Assembly (NCBI RefSeq): GCF_000661955.1
Contig: NZ_CP007597.1
Location: 2,962,283 to 3,026,282, forward strand
Source of the DNA: Stenotrophomonas rhizophila
GTDB taxonomy: Bacteria > Pseudomonadota > Gammaproteobacteria > Xanthomonadales > Xanthomonadaceae
Direction of reading: 5' to 3'
DNA length: 64,000 bases
Of this stretch, positions 18,301 to 26,471 are shown one piece after another (within the stretch, counting starts at the first letter, position 1; each line of letters opens with the position of its first letter). Made by a program: the position numbers and the translations under genes. A model generated the notes under the pieces. The model ran no database searches, was not told the DNA's origin, and was given only the letters and a program-made list of their open reading frames with translations.

Positions 18301-19146
18301 TCACCCCTTGTCCTGCAACGCCATCTGCATGTCGCGCTGGCGGCGCTTCTCGCCGCGGGCCGTCACGAACCACCCCACCACCGCCGCGATCGACACCGCC
18401 AGCACCATCAGCGTCGCCAGTGCATTGATCTCCGGCTTGATCCCCATCCGCACCGACGCGAACACCTTCATCGGCAGCGTCGTCGAACTCGGGCCTGCCA
18501 CGAAACTGGCAATCACCACATCGTCCAGCGACAGCGTAAACGCCAACAACCAGCCCGCCACCAGCGCCGGGGCGATGATCGGCAGCGTGATCTGCAGGAA
18601 CACCTTCAACCGCCCCGCCCCCAGATCCATCGCCGCTTCCTCCAGCGACCGGTCCAGCTCCTGCAGCCGCGACGACACCACCACCGTCACGAACGACAGC
18701 GTAAACGTCACATGCGCAATCCAGATGCTCGTCACCCCGCGTGCCGGAAAGCCGGGAATACCGCCCATCGCTACCAGCAGCGTCATCAGCGAAAAGCCCA
18801 GGATCACCTCCGGCATCACCAACGGCGCGGTGATCAGCGCACCGAACACCGTCTTGCCCGAGAACCGCTTGAAACGCGTCATCACCATCGCCGCCATCGT
18901 GCCCAGCACCGTCGACGCACAGGCCGTCCAGAACGCCACCTTCAGGCTGATCCACAGCGCATCCAGAATCTGCCGGTTGTTGAACAGCTCCCCATACCAG
19001 CGCGTGGAAAAGCCCGACCACACCGTGGCCAGCTTGGATTCGTTGAACGAATAGATCATCAGCAGCAGGATCGGCAGATACAGAAAGCCGAAGCCCAGCC
19101 CCAGCACCGACCAGCTCAGCCACCGGTTGCCGCGCACCATGCTCAT
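18301..19146 (-). CDS. potI: Putrescine/spermidine ABC transporter permease PotI
   Basis: A 281-residue inner-membrane permease with six predicted hydrophobic helices. It has the binding-protein-dependent transport signature EEAAMDLGAGRLKVFLQITLP (about residues 165-185), the EAA loop that docks on the ATPase. Segments such as MIYSFNESKLATVWSGFSTRWY match PotI. It overlaps potH by 4 bases and is the last gene of the potFGHI run read on the minus strand, before element B. Confidence 0.93.
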   Translation of the reverse strand: MSMVRGNRWLSWSVLGLGFGFLYLPILLLMIYSFNESKLATVWSGFSTRWYGELFNNRQILDALWISLKVAFWTACASTVLGTMAAMVMTRFKRFSGKTVFGALITAPLVMPEVILGFSLMTLLVAMGGIPGFPARGVTSIWIAHVTFTLSFVTVVVSSRLQELDRSLEEAAMDLGAGRLKVFLQITLPIIAPALVAGWLLAFTLSLDDVVIASFVAGPSSTTLPMKVFASVRMGIKPEINALATLMVLAVSIAAVVGWFVTARGEKRRQRDMQMALQDKG

Positions 19147-20054
19147 GCCAGCTTCCCTTCCAGCTCACGCTGCTGGACCCGGTTGAACAGCAGGATCGGC
19201 ACCAGCAGCAACAGCAGCATCACGATCGCCACCGCCGAGGCCGTCGGCCAGTCGCGGTTGTTGAAGAACTCGCCCCACAGCACCCGCCCGATCATCAGCG
19301 TGTCCGGACCGCCCAGCATCTCGGGAATCACGAATTCGCCCACCGCCGGAATCATCACCAGCATGCAGCCGGCGATGATGCCGGTGCGCGACAGCGGCAA
19401 GGTGATCCGCAGGAACGCCTGCCACGGCTTGGCGCCCAGGTCGTAGGCCGCCTCCAGCAGCCGGTTGTCCAGCTTGACCAGGTTGGCATACAGCGGCAGC
19501 ACCATGAACGGCAGGTAGCAGTACACGATGCCGATGTAAGCGGCGGTCGGCGTGTACAGGATCTGCAACGGCGCATCGATCACCCCGAGCTTGAGCAGCA
19601 GCTGGTTGAGCAGCCCGTTGCGGTCCAGGATGCCGATCCACGCATATACCCGGATCAGGAACGAGGTCCACGACGGCAGCACCACCAGCATCATCGCCAC
19701 GTTGCGCGCGGCCGGCGACATCCGCGAAATCACGTAGGCCATCGGGTAACCGATCAGCAGCGTGAACAGCGTGGCGATCACCGCGATCTTGATCGAACTC
19801 AGGTAGGCCAGCACGTACTGGCTGTCCTTCACCAGCGCCGCGTAGTTGCCCAGGTTGAGCTTCAGCGAGAACGCCCCGTCCACGTATTCCAGCAACCAGG
19901 TGTAGGGCGGCGAGCCCACCTGCGTACGCGCGAACGAGATCATCAGGATGATCACGAACGGCACCGCGAAGAACAGCAGCAGCCACAGGTAGGGCGCGGC
20001 GATCACACTGCCGCGGGTGCCGGGGAGCCAGCGCTTCCAGACGGCGGCGTTCAT
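19143..20054 (-). CDS. potH: Putrescine ABC transporter permease PotH
   Basis: A 303-residue inner-membrane permease with six hydrophobic helices and the EAA loop LLEAAYDLGAKPWQAFLRITL (about residues 205-225). It pairs with PotI to form the channel. The frame opens at 20096, but the ATG at 20054 overlaps the potG stop (ATGA) and gives the family N-terminus (MNAAVWKRWLPGTRGSV), so it is used. Its own stop overlaps potI. Confidence 0.93.
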   Translation of the reverse strand: MNAAVWKRWLPGTRGSVIAAPYLWLLLFFAVPFVIILMISFARTQVGSPPYTWLLEYVDGAFSLKLNLGNYAALVKDSQYVLAYLSSIKIAVIATLFTLLIGYPMAYVISRMSPAARNVAMMLVVLPSWTSFLIRVYAWIGILDRNGLLNQLLLKLGVIDAPLQILYTPTAAYIGIVYCYLPFMVLPLYANLVKLDNRLLEAAYDLGAKPWQAFLRITLPLSRTGIIAGCMLVMIPAVGEFVIPEMLGGPDTLMIGRVLWGEFFNNRDWPTASAVAIVMLLLLLVPILLFNRVQQRELEGKLA

Positions 20055-21184
20055 GCGGTGAGCACCACGCCGTCGTTGTCGCGCCAGCACACCCACACGC
20101 TGTCGCCCCAGGTCAGCCCGTCGCTGGCCCAGCGCTGCGAGTTGGCGAAGTTGGACAGCACCTTGGCCCCGCTGGGCAGGCGCACGTGGTACACCGAATG
20201 GCTGCCGAAGTAGGCGATCTCCTCGATTACCCCCTGCGCCTTGTTGGTGTCCCCGGCCGGCTCGTCCTTGCCGATCATCACCTTCTCCGGGCGCAGCGCG
20301 AACGCCACCGGCTGGCCTTCGTAGCCGGTGATGCCGTGGGCCACATAGATCGGGGCGGGGAACAGCGGCGTGCGCACGGTGACGTACTCCGGCAGGTCCT
20401 CGTCGATGACCCCGTCGAACAGGTTCACCGATCCGATGAACTCGGCCACGAAGCGGTTGGCCGGCTGCTCGTAGATTTCATCGGGCTTGCCCACCTGCTG
20501 GATCCAGCCGGCGTCCATCACCGCGATGCGGGTGGCCATGGTCATCGCCTCCTCCTGGTCGTGGGTGACCATCACGCAGGTCACGCCCGAGGTTTCGATG
20601 ATGTTGACCAGCTCCAGCTGCATCTGCGAGCGCAGCTTCTTGTCCAGCGCGCCCATCGGCTCGTCCAGCAGCAGCAGCTTGGGCCCCTTGGCCAGCGACC
20701 GCGCCAACGCCACGCGCTGCTGCTGGCCGCCGGACAGCTGGTGCGGCTTGCGCTTGGCCAGCTTGCCCAGTTGCACCAGTTCCAGCATCTCGCCCACGCG
20801 GGTGCGGATCGCATCGCGGGCCAGGCCGTCCTGTTTCAGCCCGAAGGCGATGTTCTGCTCCACCGTCATGTGCGGGAACAGCGCGTAGGACTGGAACATC
20901 ATGTTGATCGGCCGCTGGTACGGCGGCAGGTCGTTGATGCGCTGGCCATCCAGCTCGATGCTGCCCTTGGTGGGGGTTTCGAACCCGCCCAGGCAGCGCA
21001 GCAGCGTGGACTTGCCGCTGCCCGAACCGCCGAGCAGGGCGAAGATTTCGCCCTTGCGCACGTCCAAGCTGACATCGTCGAGCGCGACGAAGCCGTCGAA
21101 TTCCTTGCGCAGCGCGCGGATGGACAGATAGCCCGGCTCGAGGACCGGCACGACCTCGCCTTCCGGCTTGGCATCAAATGGCAT
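20051..21184 (-). CDS. potG: Putrescine ABC transporter ATP-binding protein PotG
   Basis: A 377-residue ABC ATPase. Walker A GGSGSGKST is near residue 66, the signature LSGGQQQRVALARSLA near 164, Walker B LLLLDEPMGALD just after, and the H-loop MVTHDQEEA near 221. The last 120 residues form a TOBE-type regulatory domain. It powers putrescine import through PotH/PotI. The frame extends to 21358, but the ATG at 21184 (MPFDAKPEGE) with an upstream GGAG gives the usual PotG length. It is separated from potF by 184 bases carrying a strong hairpin. Confidence 0.93.
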   Translation of the reverse strand: MPFDAKPEGEVVPVLEPGYLSIRALRKEFDGFVALDDVSLDVRKGEIFALLGGSGSGKSTLLRCLGGFETPTKGSIELDGQRINDLPPYQRPINMMFQSYALFPHMTVEQNIAFGLKQDGLARDAIRTRVGEMLELVQLGKLAKRKPHQLSGGQQQRVALARSLAKGPKLLLLDEPMGALDKKLRSQMQLELVNIIETSGVTCVMVTHDQEEAMTMATRIAVMDAGWIQQVGKPDEIYEQPANRFVAEFIGSVNLFDGVIDEDLPEYVTVRTPLFPAPIYVAHGITGYEGQPVAFALRPEKVMIGKDEPAGDTNKAQGVIEEIAYFGSHSVYHVRLPSGAKVLSNFANSQRWASDGLTWGDSVWVCWRDNDGVVLTA

Positions 21185-21322
21185 GGGGGGCGGCTCCAGG
21201 AGCGGCAGCGGACGGGGGGAGGATGGCATTTTACCGGTGGTGGCCGCGTCATGCTGTGCCCCGCCGGGGATCCGGACGTTGACGGGCCCGGCCGGGCCAG
21301 TGCCCTGCCCGTCCGGAAACGG

Positions 21323-21348
21323 CAACGCCGGCCCGGGGGCCGGCGTTG
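21323..21348 (-). terminator. Strong GC hairpin between potF and potG
   Basis: A perfect 12-bp inverted repeat (CAACGCCGGCCC / GGGCCGGCGTTG) with 2 bases between the arms lies 20 bases after the potF stop. No U tract follows on the minus strand. It looks like an RNA-stabilising or partial-attenuation hairpin that would keep the binding protein more abundant than the membrane subunits. Confidence 0.6.
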
Positions 21349-21368
21349 CAGGGGGCACGCAGGTCCGC

Positions 21369-22475
21369 TCAGCGACCGGTCTTCACCTCGGTCCACAACC
21401 GGGTGTAGAGCTTGTCCACCTCCGGCGTGTTGATCGAGTAGGTGAACATCTTGGCGGCCACGTCGGCCGGCGGGTAGATGGTCGGGTCGGTGCGGATCGC
21501 CTCGTCCACCAGCGGGGTGGCCTTGGTCACCGGGTTGGCGTAGTGGATGAAGTTGGTGTTGGCCGCGGCCACCTTCGGTTCCAGCAGGTAGTTGATGAAG
21601 GCATAGGCGGCCTCCGGGTGCTTGGCATCCTTGGGAATGGCCAGCATGTCGAACCATTGCGGGGCGCCTTCGCGCGGGATCGAATAGGCCACGGTCACCC
21701 CGTTGGCCGCTTCGGCGGCGCGGTCGCGGGCCTGGATGATGTCACCCGACCAGCCCACCACCAGGCAGGTGCCGCCATTGGCCAGCGAGCCCACGTACTG
21801 CGAGGAGTGGAAGTTCTGCACGTAGGGGCGGATGCCCTTGAGCAGGTCGGCCGCCTTCTGCAGCGTGGCCGGGTCCTGGCTGTGCGGATCCTCGCCCAGG
21901 TAGTGCAGCGCGATCGGGATCATGTCCGACGGCGTGTCCAGGATGGTGATCCCGCAGTCCTTCATCTTGGCGATGTTTTCGGGCTTGAAGATCAGGTCCC
22001 AGCTGTTGGCGATGTCGGTGCTGCCACCGAAGCGCTGCTTGAGCAGCTCCACGTTGTAGCCGATGCCGGTGGTGCCGATCATGTACGGCACGCCGTACTC
22101 GTTGCCCGGGTCCTGCTGGGCGATGCGCTTCATCACGTCCGGGTCGAGGTTGGCCAGGTTCGGGATCTTGCTCTTGTCCAGCGGCAGGAACACGCCGGCC
22201 TTGATCTGGCGACCGAAGAAGTTCAGCGTCGGCACCACCACGTCGTAGCCGCTGTTGCCGGCCAGCAGCTTGGTTTCCACCATCTCATCGCTGTCGAACA
22301 CGTCGTAGGTCACCTTGGTGCCGGTGGCCTTTTCGAAGTTCGGGATGGTGTCTTCGGCGATGTAATCGCTGTAGTTGTAGACGTTCAGCACCTTGCTGTC
22401 GTCGTCGGACTTGCCGCCGCCACAGGCGCTGAGTACGGATACGGCAATGCCGAGGGTGAGGATTCGCAGCTTCAT
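21369..22475 (-). CDS. potF: Putrescine-binding lipoprotein PotF
   Basis: A 368-residue periplasmic polyamine-binding protein. It starts at ATG 22475 (MKLRILTLGIAVSVLSACGG), preceded by GGAGAG. The LSAC lipobox makes it a probable lipoprotein. The mature N-terminus VLNVYNYSDYIAEDTIPNFE, with aromatic SDY residues, matches PotF/PotD binding proteins. It delivers putrescine or spermidine to PotGHI. It is the first gene of the transporter run, 136 bases after puuA on the same strand. Confidence 0.92.
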   Translation of the reverse strand: MKLRILTLGIAVSVLSACGGGKSDDDSKVLNVYNYSDYIAEDTIPNFEKATGTKVTYDVFDSDEMVETKLLAGNSGYDVVVPTLNFFGRQIKAGVFLPLDKSKIPNLANLDPDVMKRIAQQDPGNEYGVPYMIGTTGIGYNVELLKQRFGGSTDIANSWDLIFKPENIAKMKDCGITILDTPSDMIPIALHYLGEDPHSQDPATLQKAADLLKGIRPYVQNFHSSQYVGSLANGGTCLVVGWSGDIIQARDRAAEAANGVTVAYSIPREGAPQWFDMLAIPKDAKHPEAAYAFINYLLEPKVAAANTNFIHYANPVTKATPLVDEAIRTDPTIYPPADVAAKMFTYSINTPEVDKLYTRLWTEVKTGR

Positions 22476-22611
22476 CGGACTCTCCACAGGTCAGGTGCGA
22501 GGTGGGGGAACCGGCCAGACCGGCACAACGGGTGCCAGCCTAACGGGCATGCCCACATTTTCCCAGCACATGGCCCTCACGGCCATGCCGGATCTGGCGA
22601 CGCGGCGCCAT

Positions 22612-24045
22612 TCAGACGTTGAGCAGCAGGAATTCACGCTCCCACGAGCTGATCACGCGGAAGAAGGTTTCGTATTCCTTGCGCTTGACCGACACATAGG
22701 CCCGGCAGAAGCGCTCGCCCAGCATCTCGCGCAGTTCCGGGCAGCCCTCCAGCCCGTCCAGGGCCTCGCCCAGCGAGCGCGGCAGGTCGTAGCCCAGTTC
22801 CTTGGCGCTGCCGCTGATCGGCGCGGTGGGGGAGCCCTGCTCGCGGATGCCGAGCAGGCCGGCGGCCAGGGTGGCGGCGATGGCCAGATAGGGGTTGGCA
22901 TCCGAGCCGGCGAACCGGCTTTCCACCCGCATGTTCTCCGGCGTATCCAGCGGCACGCGCAGCCCGCAGGTGCGGTTGTCGAAGCCCCAGTGCACGTTGC
23001 TCGGGGAAACCTCGCCGAACATCAGCCGGCGGTAGGAGTTCACGTTCGGCGCAAAGAACGCCATCGCCGCCGGCACGTACTTCTGCAGGCCGGCCAGGTA
23101 GTGCCCGAACAACGGGCTGAAATCCTCACCGCCGTGCTCGCCGGTGAACACGTTGCTGCCGTCGCTGATCCGCAGCAGGCTCTGGTGGATATGCATCGCA
23201 CTGCCCGGCTCGTTCTCCATCGGCTTGGCCAGGAAGGTGGCGTAGATGCCGTGGCGCATCGCCGACTCCCGCATGGTGCGCTTGAACAGGAACACCTGGT
23301 CGGCCAGATCCATCGCATTGGCGTGGGTGAAATTGACCTCCAGCTGTGCCGCGCCGGATTCGTGGATGAGCGTGTCCACGTCCAGCTTCATCGCATCGCA
23401 GTAGTCGTACATCAGATCGAGGATCGGATCGAACTCGTTGACTGCATCGATGGAGTAGGACTGGCGCGCGGTTTCAGGACGCCCAGAGCGGCCGGCCGGC
23501 GGCAGCAGCGGGAAGTCCGGGTCGGTGTTCTTCTGGACCAGGAAGAACTCCAGCTCCGGCGCCACCACCGGGCGCAGGCCGAGTTCGGCATAGGCATTGA
23601 GGACGCGCCGCAGCACATTGCGCGGCGCGAGTTCATGCGGCTCGCCGGTCTTGGTGAAACAGTCATGGATGACCTGCGCGGTGGGATCGGTGGCCCACGG
23701 CACCATGCGGACGGTGTCGGCATCCGGGCGCAGGATCATGTCCGAATCCGACGGTGAGGTCAGCTCGTAGTAGTCGTCCGGGAACTCGCCGGTAACCGTG
23801 GTGGCGAAGATGCCCTCCGGCAGTCGCGTGCCGTAATCGTGCGAGAACTTGTCGGCCGGAATGATCTTGCCGCGCGCGTTGCCGGTGATGTCCGGTACCA
23901 GGCACTCCACCTCGGTGATGCGCCGGTCCTTGAGCCAGCGCAGCAGCGTGCTTTCTTCGGGCACGGGCGGCGGTGCGGCCTTGCGCGAAGAAGAGGCCGC
24001 TTTGCGCGGGGCTGTGGCTTTACGCGAACGCGTTCGGGTGGTCAT
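22612..24045 (-). CDS. puuA: Glutamine synthetase-like gamma-glutamylpolyamine synthetase (PuuA)
   Basis: A 477-residue member of the GlnA superfamily, with the N-terminal beta-grasp region (EVECLVPDITGNARGK) and catalytic segments APELEFFL, ESGAAQLEVNF, GSAMHIHQSL and NVNSYRRL. The superfamily adds glutamate to amines; the branch with VPDITGNARGK plus polyamine neighbours is the PuuA type, which forms gamma-glutamylputrescine. A Lys/Arg/Ala-rich N-terminal extension of about 30 residues precedes the domain. The ATG at 24045 overlaps the puuD stop (ATGA), which decides the start over the longer frame to 24147. Confidence 0.88.
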   Translation of the reverse strand: MTTRTRSRKATAPRKAASSSRKAAPPPVPEESTLLRWLKDRRITEVECLVPDITGNARGKIIPADKFSHDYGTRLPEGIFATTVTGEFPDDYYELTSPSDSDMILRPDADTVRMVPWATDPTAQVIHDCFTKTGEPHELAPRNVLRRVLNAYAELGLRPVVAPELEFFLVQKNTDPDFPLLPPAGRSGRPETARQSYSIDAVNEFDPILDLMYDYCDAMKLDVDTLIHESGAAQLEVNFTHANAMDLADQVFLFKRTMRESAMRHGIYATFLAKPMENEPGSAMHIHQSLLRISDGSNVFTGEHGGEDFSPLFGHYLAGLQKYVPAAMAFFAPNVNSYRRLMFGEVSPSNVHWGFDNRTCGLRVPLDTPENMRVESRFAGSDANPYLAIAATLAAGLLGIREQGSPTAPISGSAKELGYDLPRSLGEALDGLEGCPELREMLGERFCRAYVSVKRKEYETFFRVISSWEREFLLLNV

Positions 24046-24800
24046 GACCGGTCTGCTTTGCAGGAGTAACGGCGACAAGCATCGCCGAAGGCTTGGAAAA
24101 TGCGGTGATGGAAGGGATGGTCGGTAACACGCCATTCCGGGTGCCACTGTACCCCGAGCACGAAGGTGTGGGCGTCGCTGCGCGCGGCTTCCACCAGGCC
24201 ATCGTCGGCGCGGGCCTCCACCCGCAGGCCGTTGGCGAGGCGATCAATGCCCTGCCCGTGCACCGAATTGACCTTCACACGGTCTGCGCCGGCCCATGCC
24301 GCCAGCCAGCCGCCGCCGGTCAACTGCACGGCGTGCGCCGGCGCGTACTGCTGCTCCACCGGCGCGGCCGGGTCCTCGCGGTGATCGGCCAGCCCGGGCA
24401 CCGCGTGCACGCGCGCATGCAAGGTGCCGCCCAGCACCACGTTCACTTCCTGGAACCCCCGGCAGATCGCCAGCACCGGCATGTCGCGTTCCAATGCGGC
24501 CTGCAGCAGCGACAGCGCATTGGCGTCGCGCGCCGGGTCGTGCCGGTTGCCCGGCCAGGTGGGCGCACCGCCGTAGTGATGCGGTTCGATGTTGCTCACT
24601 GCGCCGGTCAGCAACAAACCGTCGAGCCGGTCCAGCCAGTGCGCGGCCGGCAACGGGGGCTGCAGGCTGGGCAGCAGCACCGGCGTGGCACCGGCCGCCA
24701 CGGCCAGCGCATGCACGTACTTCTCGCCGGCCACCGCGAAACGGTGGTGGCCCAGCGGCGTGCTGTCGGTGGGCAGGCCAACCCAAGGGGGCGCGACCAT
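24042..24800 (-). CDS. puuD: Gamma-glutamyl-GABA hydrolase (PuuD), class I glutamine amidotransferase
   Basis: A 252-residue peptidase C26-type protein. The nucleophile Cys lies in VLAICRGFQEVNVVLGG near residue 113, and the His/Glu pair in VQWHPEW near residue 222. The start MVAPPWVGLPTDSTPLG matches PuuD relatives. It releases GABA from gamma-glutamyl-GABA. It is coupled by a 4-base overlap to puuA downstream and diverges from puuB across about 190 bases. Confidence 0.88.
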   Translation of the reverse strand: MVAPPWVGLPTDSTPLGHHRFAVAGEKYVHALAVAAGATPVLLPSLQPPLPAAHWLDRLDGLLLTGAVSNIEPHHYGGAPTWPGNRHDPARDANALSLLQAALERDMPVLAICRGFQEVNVVLGGTLHARVHAVPGLADHREDPAAPVEQQYAPAHAVQLTGGGWLAAWAGADRVKVNSVHGQGIDRLANGLRVEARADDGLVEAARSDAHTFVLGVQWHPEWRVTDHPFHHRIFQAFGDACRRYSCKADRS

Positions 24801-24953
24801 GCGGCATGCTCCGATGACCTGTTGCCACGGTAGCGCCGCGGACGGGCGTGGCGCAACACGCCTTGCCGGGGGCATGCGCCCTCACATGCCGGCTGCGATG
24901 CCTGCGACAGACTGCGCGCTGTCACCGCGCATCGTTGCTGGCATGCTGTCACC

Positions 24954-24995
24954 ATGATTGACGTCCCCACCGCCCCCTGCAGGTGCACGCCGTGA
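24954..24995 (+). CDS. Possible 13-residue leader peptide before puuB
   Basis: A short frame ATG...TGA (MIDVPTAPCRCTP) ends at 24995, and its stop overlaps a GTG start of puuB (GTGA at 24992-24995). Such an overlap would couple translation of the oxidase to the leader. No strong ribosome site precedes the ATG, and the frame may be chance. Confidence 0.25.
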   Translation: MIDVPTAPCRCTP

Positions 24996-26278
24996 GCCGC
25001 GCTGGCCAGGACCATGTATCCAGCTGGTATGCCGACAGCCTGCCGGCGCAACCGCTGCGCCCGGCCCTGGCCGGCGACCACGCTACCGATGTGTGCGTAT
25101 TGGGCGCGGGCTACACCGGCCTGTCAGCAGCGCTGTCGCTGGCCGAGCGCGGCTACCGGGTCAGCGTGCTGGAAGCGCACCGTGTGGGCTGGGGCGCTTC
25201 CGGGCGCAATGGCGGCCAGGCCATCGTCGGCTACGGGTGTGAAGTGGATACGCTGGAACAGCTGGTGGGCACCGAAGACGCGCGGCTGCTGTTCGACTAT
25301 TCGCGCGACGGCATGGCCTTGCTGCGCCACCGCCTGCAGCACTACCAGATCGACTGCGACTGGCACGATGGCCACGCCAGCGTGCCGATCACCGCCCGCC
25401 AGGAACGCGCACTGCGTGCCGGGCTGCTCGACCTCGCCGAGCGCTACGACTATCCGCTGCAGTGGTGGGACCGCACCCAACTGCAGGCCCAGCTGGACAG
25501 CCCGCGCTATACCGGGGCCATGTTCGATGCGGCCAGCGGCCACCTGCAGCCGCTGGCCTATGCACAGGGCCTGGCACGCGCGGCAGAAGGCCTGGGCGTG
25601 GTGATCCACGAGCAATCGCCGGTCATCCAGTTGGTGCGGGGCCCGCGTCCGCAGCTGCGCACTGCTCACGGCAGCATCAGCGCCGACCACGTGGTGATCG
25701 CCGGCAACGCCTGGCTGCAGGGCATCGCCCCGGAGCTGGAAACCCGGATCATGCCGGTGGGCACCTATATCGGCGCCTCGCAGGTGCTGGGTGCCGAACG
25801 CGCCCGGTCGCTGATCCGCAACGGCATGGCCGTGGCCGATGTCAGCTGGGCGCTGGACTACTTCCGGCTCAGCGCCGATCACCGCCTCTTGTTCGGCGGG
25901 CGCGCCAGTTACTCCGCCCTGCCGCCACCCGGGCTGCGCGGGGTGATGACCCGGCGCATGCACCAGGTGTTCCCCCAGTTGGCCGACGTGGGCATGGAAC
26001 AGGTCTGGGGCGGCTACGTCGACATCACCCGCAACCGCGCGCCGCATTGGGGCCGGCTGACCCCCAACGTGTACTTCGCACAGGGCTTCTCGGGCCATGG
26101 CGTGGCAGCAACCGGGCTCGCCGGCGCCGTGCTGGCCGAGGCCATCACCGGGCAGAACGCGCGCCTGGATGTGTTCGAACGCATCCCCCACCGGCCATTC
26201 CCTGGCGGCCGGCTGCTGCGCACGCCGCTGCTGGTGGCGGCGATGTCCTGGTACAAACTGCGGGATGCGCTGTGGTGA
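24992..26278 (+). CDS. puuB: Gamma-glutamylputrescine oxidase-like FAD oxidoreductase (PuuB)
   Basis: A 428-residue DAO-family flavoenzyme. The FAD-binding dinucleotide motif VLGAGYTGLSAALSLAERG (about residues 30-48) and SGRNGGQAIVGYG are typical of PuuB/OrdL proteins, which oxidise gamma-glutamylputrescine to the aldehyde with H2O2 release. The C-terminal GFSGHGVAATGLAG closes the FAD fold. The start is ambiguous between GTG 24983 and GTG 24992; the latter has AGGTG 6 bases upstream and overlaps a short leader stop. It is divergent from puuD-puuA. Confidence 0.87.
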   Translation: MSRAGQDHVSSWYADSLPAQPLRPALAGDHATDVCVLGAGYTGLSAALSLAERGYRVSVLEAHRVGWGASGRNGGQAIVGYGCEVDTLEQLVGTEDARLLFDYSRDGMALLRHRLQHYQIDCDWHDGHASVPITARQERALRAGLLDLAERYDYPLQWWDRTQLQAQLDSPRYTGAMFDAASGHLQPLAYAQGLARAAEGLGVVIHEQSPVIQLVRGPRPQLRTAHGSISADHVVIAGNAWLQGIAPELETRIMPVGTYIGASQVLGAERARSLIRNGMAVADVSWALDYFRLSADHRLLFGGRASYSALPPPGLRGVMTRRMHQVFPQLADVGMEQVWGGYVDITRNRAPHWGRLTPNVYFAQGFSGHGVAATGLAGAVLAEAITGQNARLDVFERIPHRPFPGGRLLRTPLLVAAMSWYKLRDALW

Positions 26279-26292
26279 AGGCGACCGGAATT

Positions 26293-26383
26293 TGAGATGA
26301 CCATCTCATTTGTAAATGCCATGTTGGTACGACCAACAACGCATCCGCACTTGATCCGATTCTGATAATTGCTGTCTGCAATT
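26293..26383. promoter_or_regulatory. Three clustered inverted repeats upstream of the MASE1 gene
   Basis: TGAGAT-4-ATCTCA (26293-26308), TGTTGGT-ACG-ACCAACA (26322-26338, 7-bp arms) and AATTGC-5-GCAATT (26367-26383) lie within 91 bases. The stretch is AT-rich compared with its surroundings. They sit between the puuB stop and the MASE1 start and look like operator sites for dimeric regulators; the first could also serve as a transcript end for puuB. No regulator can be assigned. Confidence 0.5.
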
Positions 26384-26471
26384 GCATAAACCGGTTTCTG
26401 CCGATACCGTCCTGTCTGAACGGAATAGTCCAGTGCATGGACGCTGGCTGGGCACGAACGGGAGGGAACGC

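Noticed and set aside
16158-18428. 756-codon plus-strand frame over the dehydrogenase and repeat region
   Set aside because: Crosses the GGATC array and both double-hairpin elements; translation there is just repeat-derived.
26400-26407. GCCGATAC upstream of the MASE1 gene as a second sigma-28 -10 element
   Set aside because: The matching -35 position 11 bases further upstream reads ATTGCATA, so the promoter pattern is not met.
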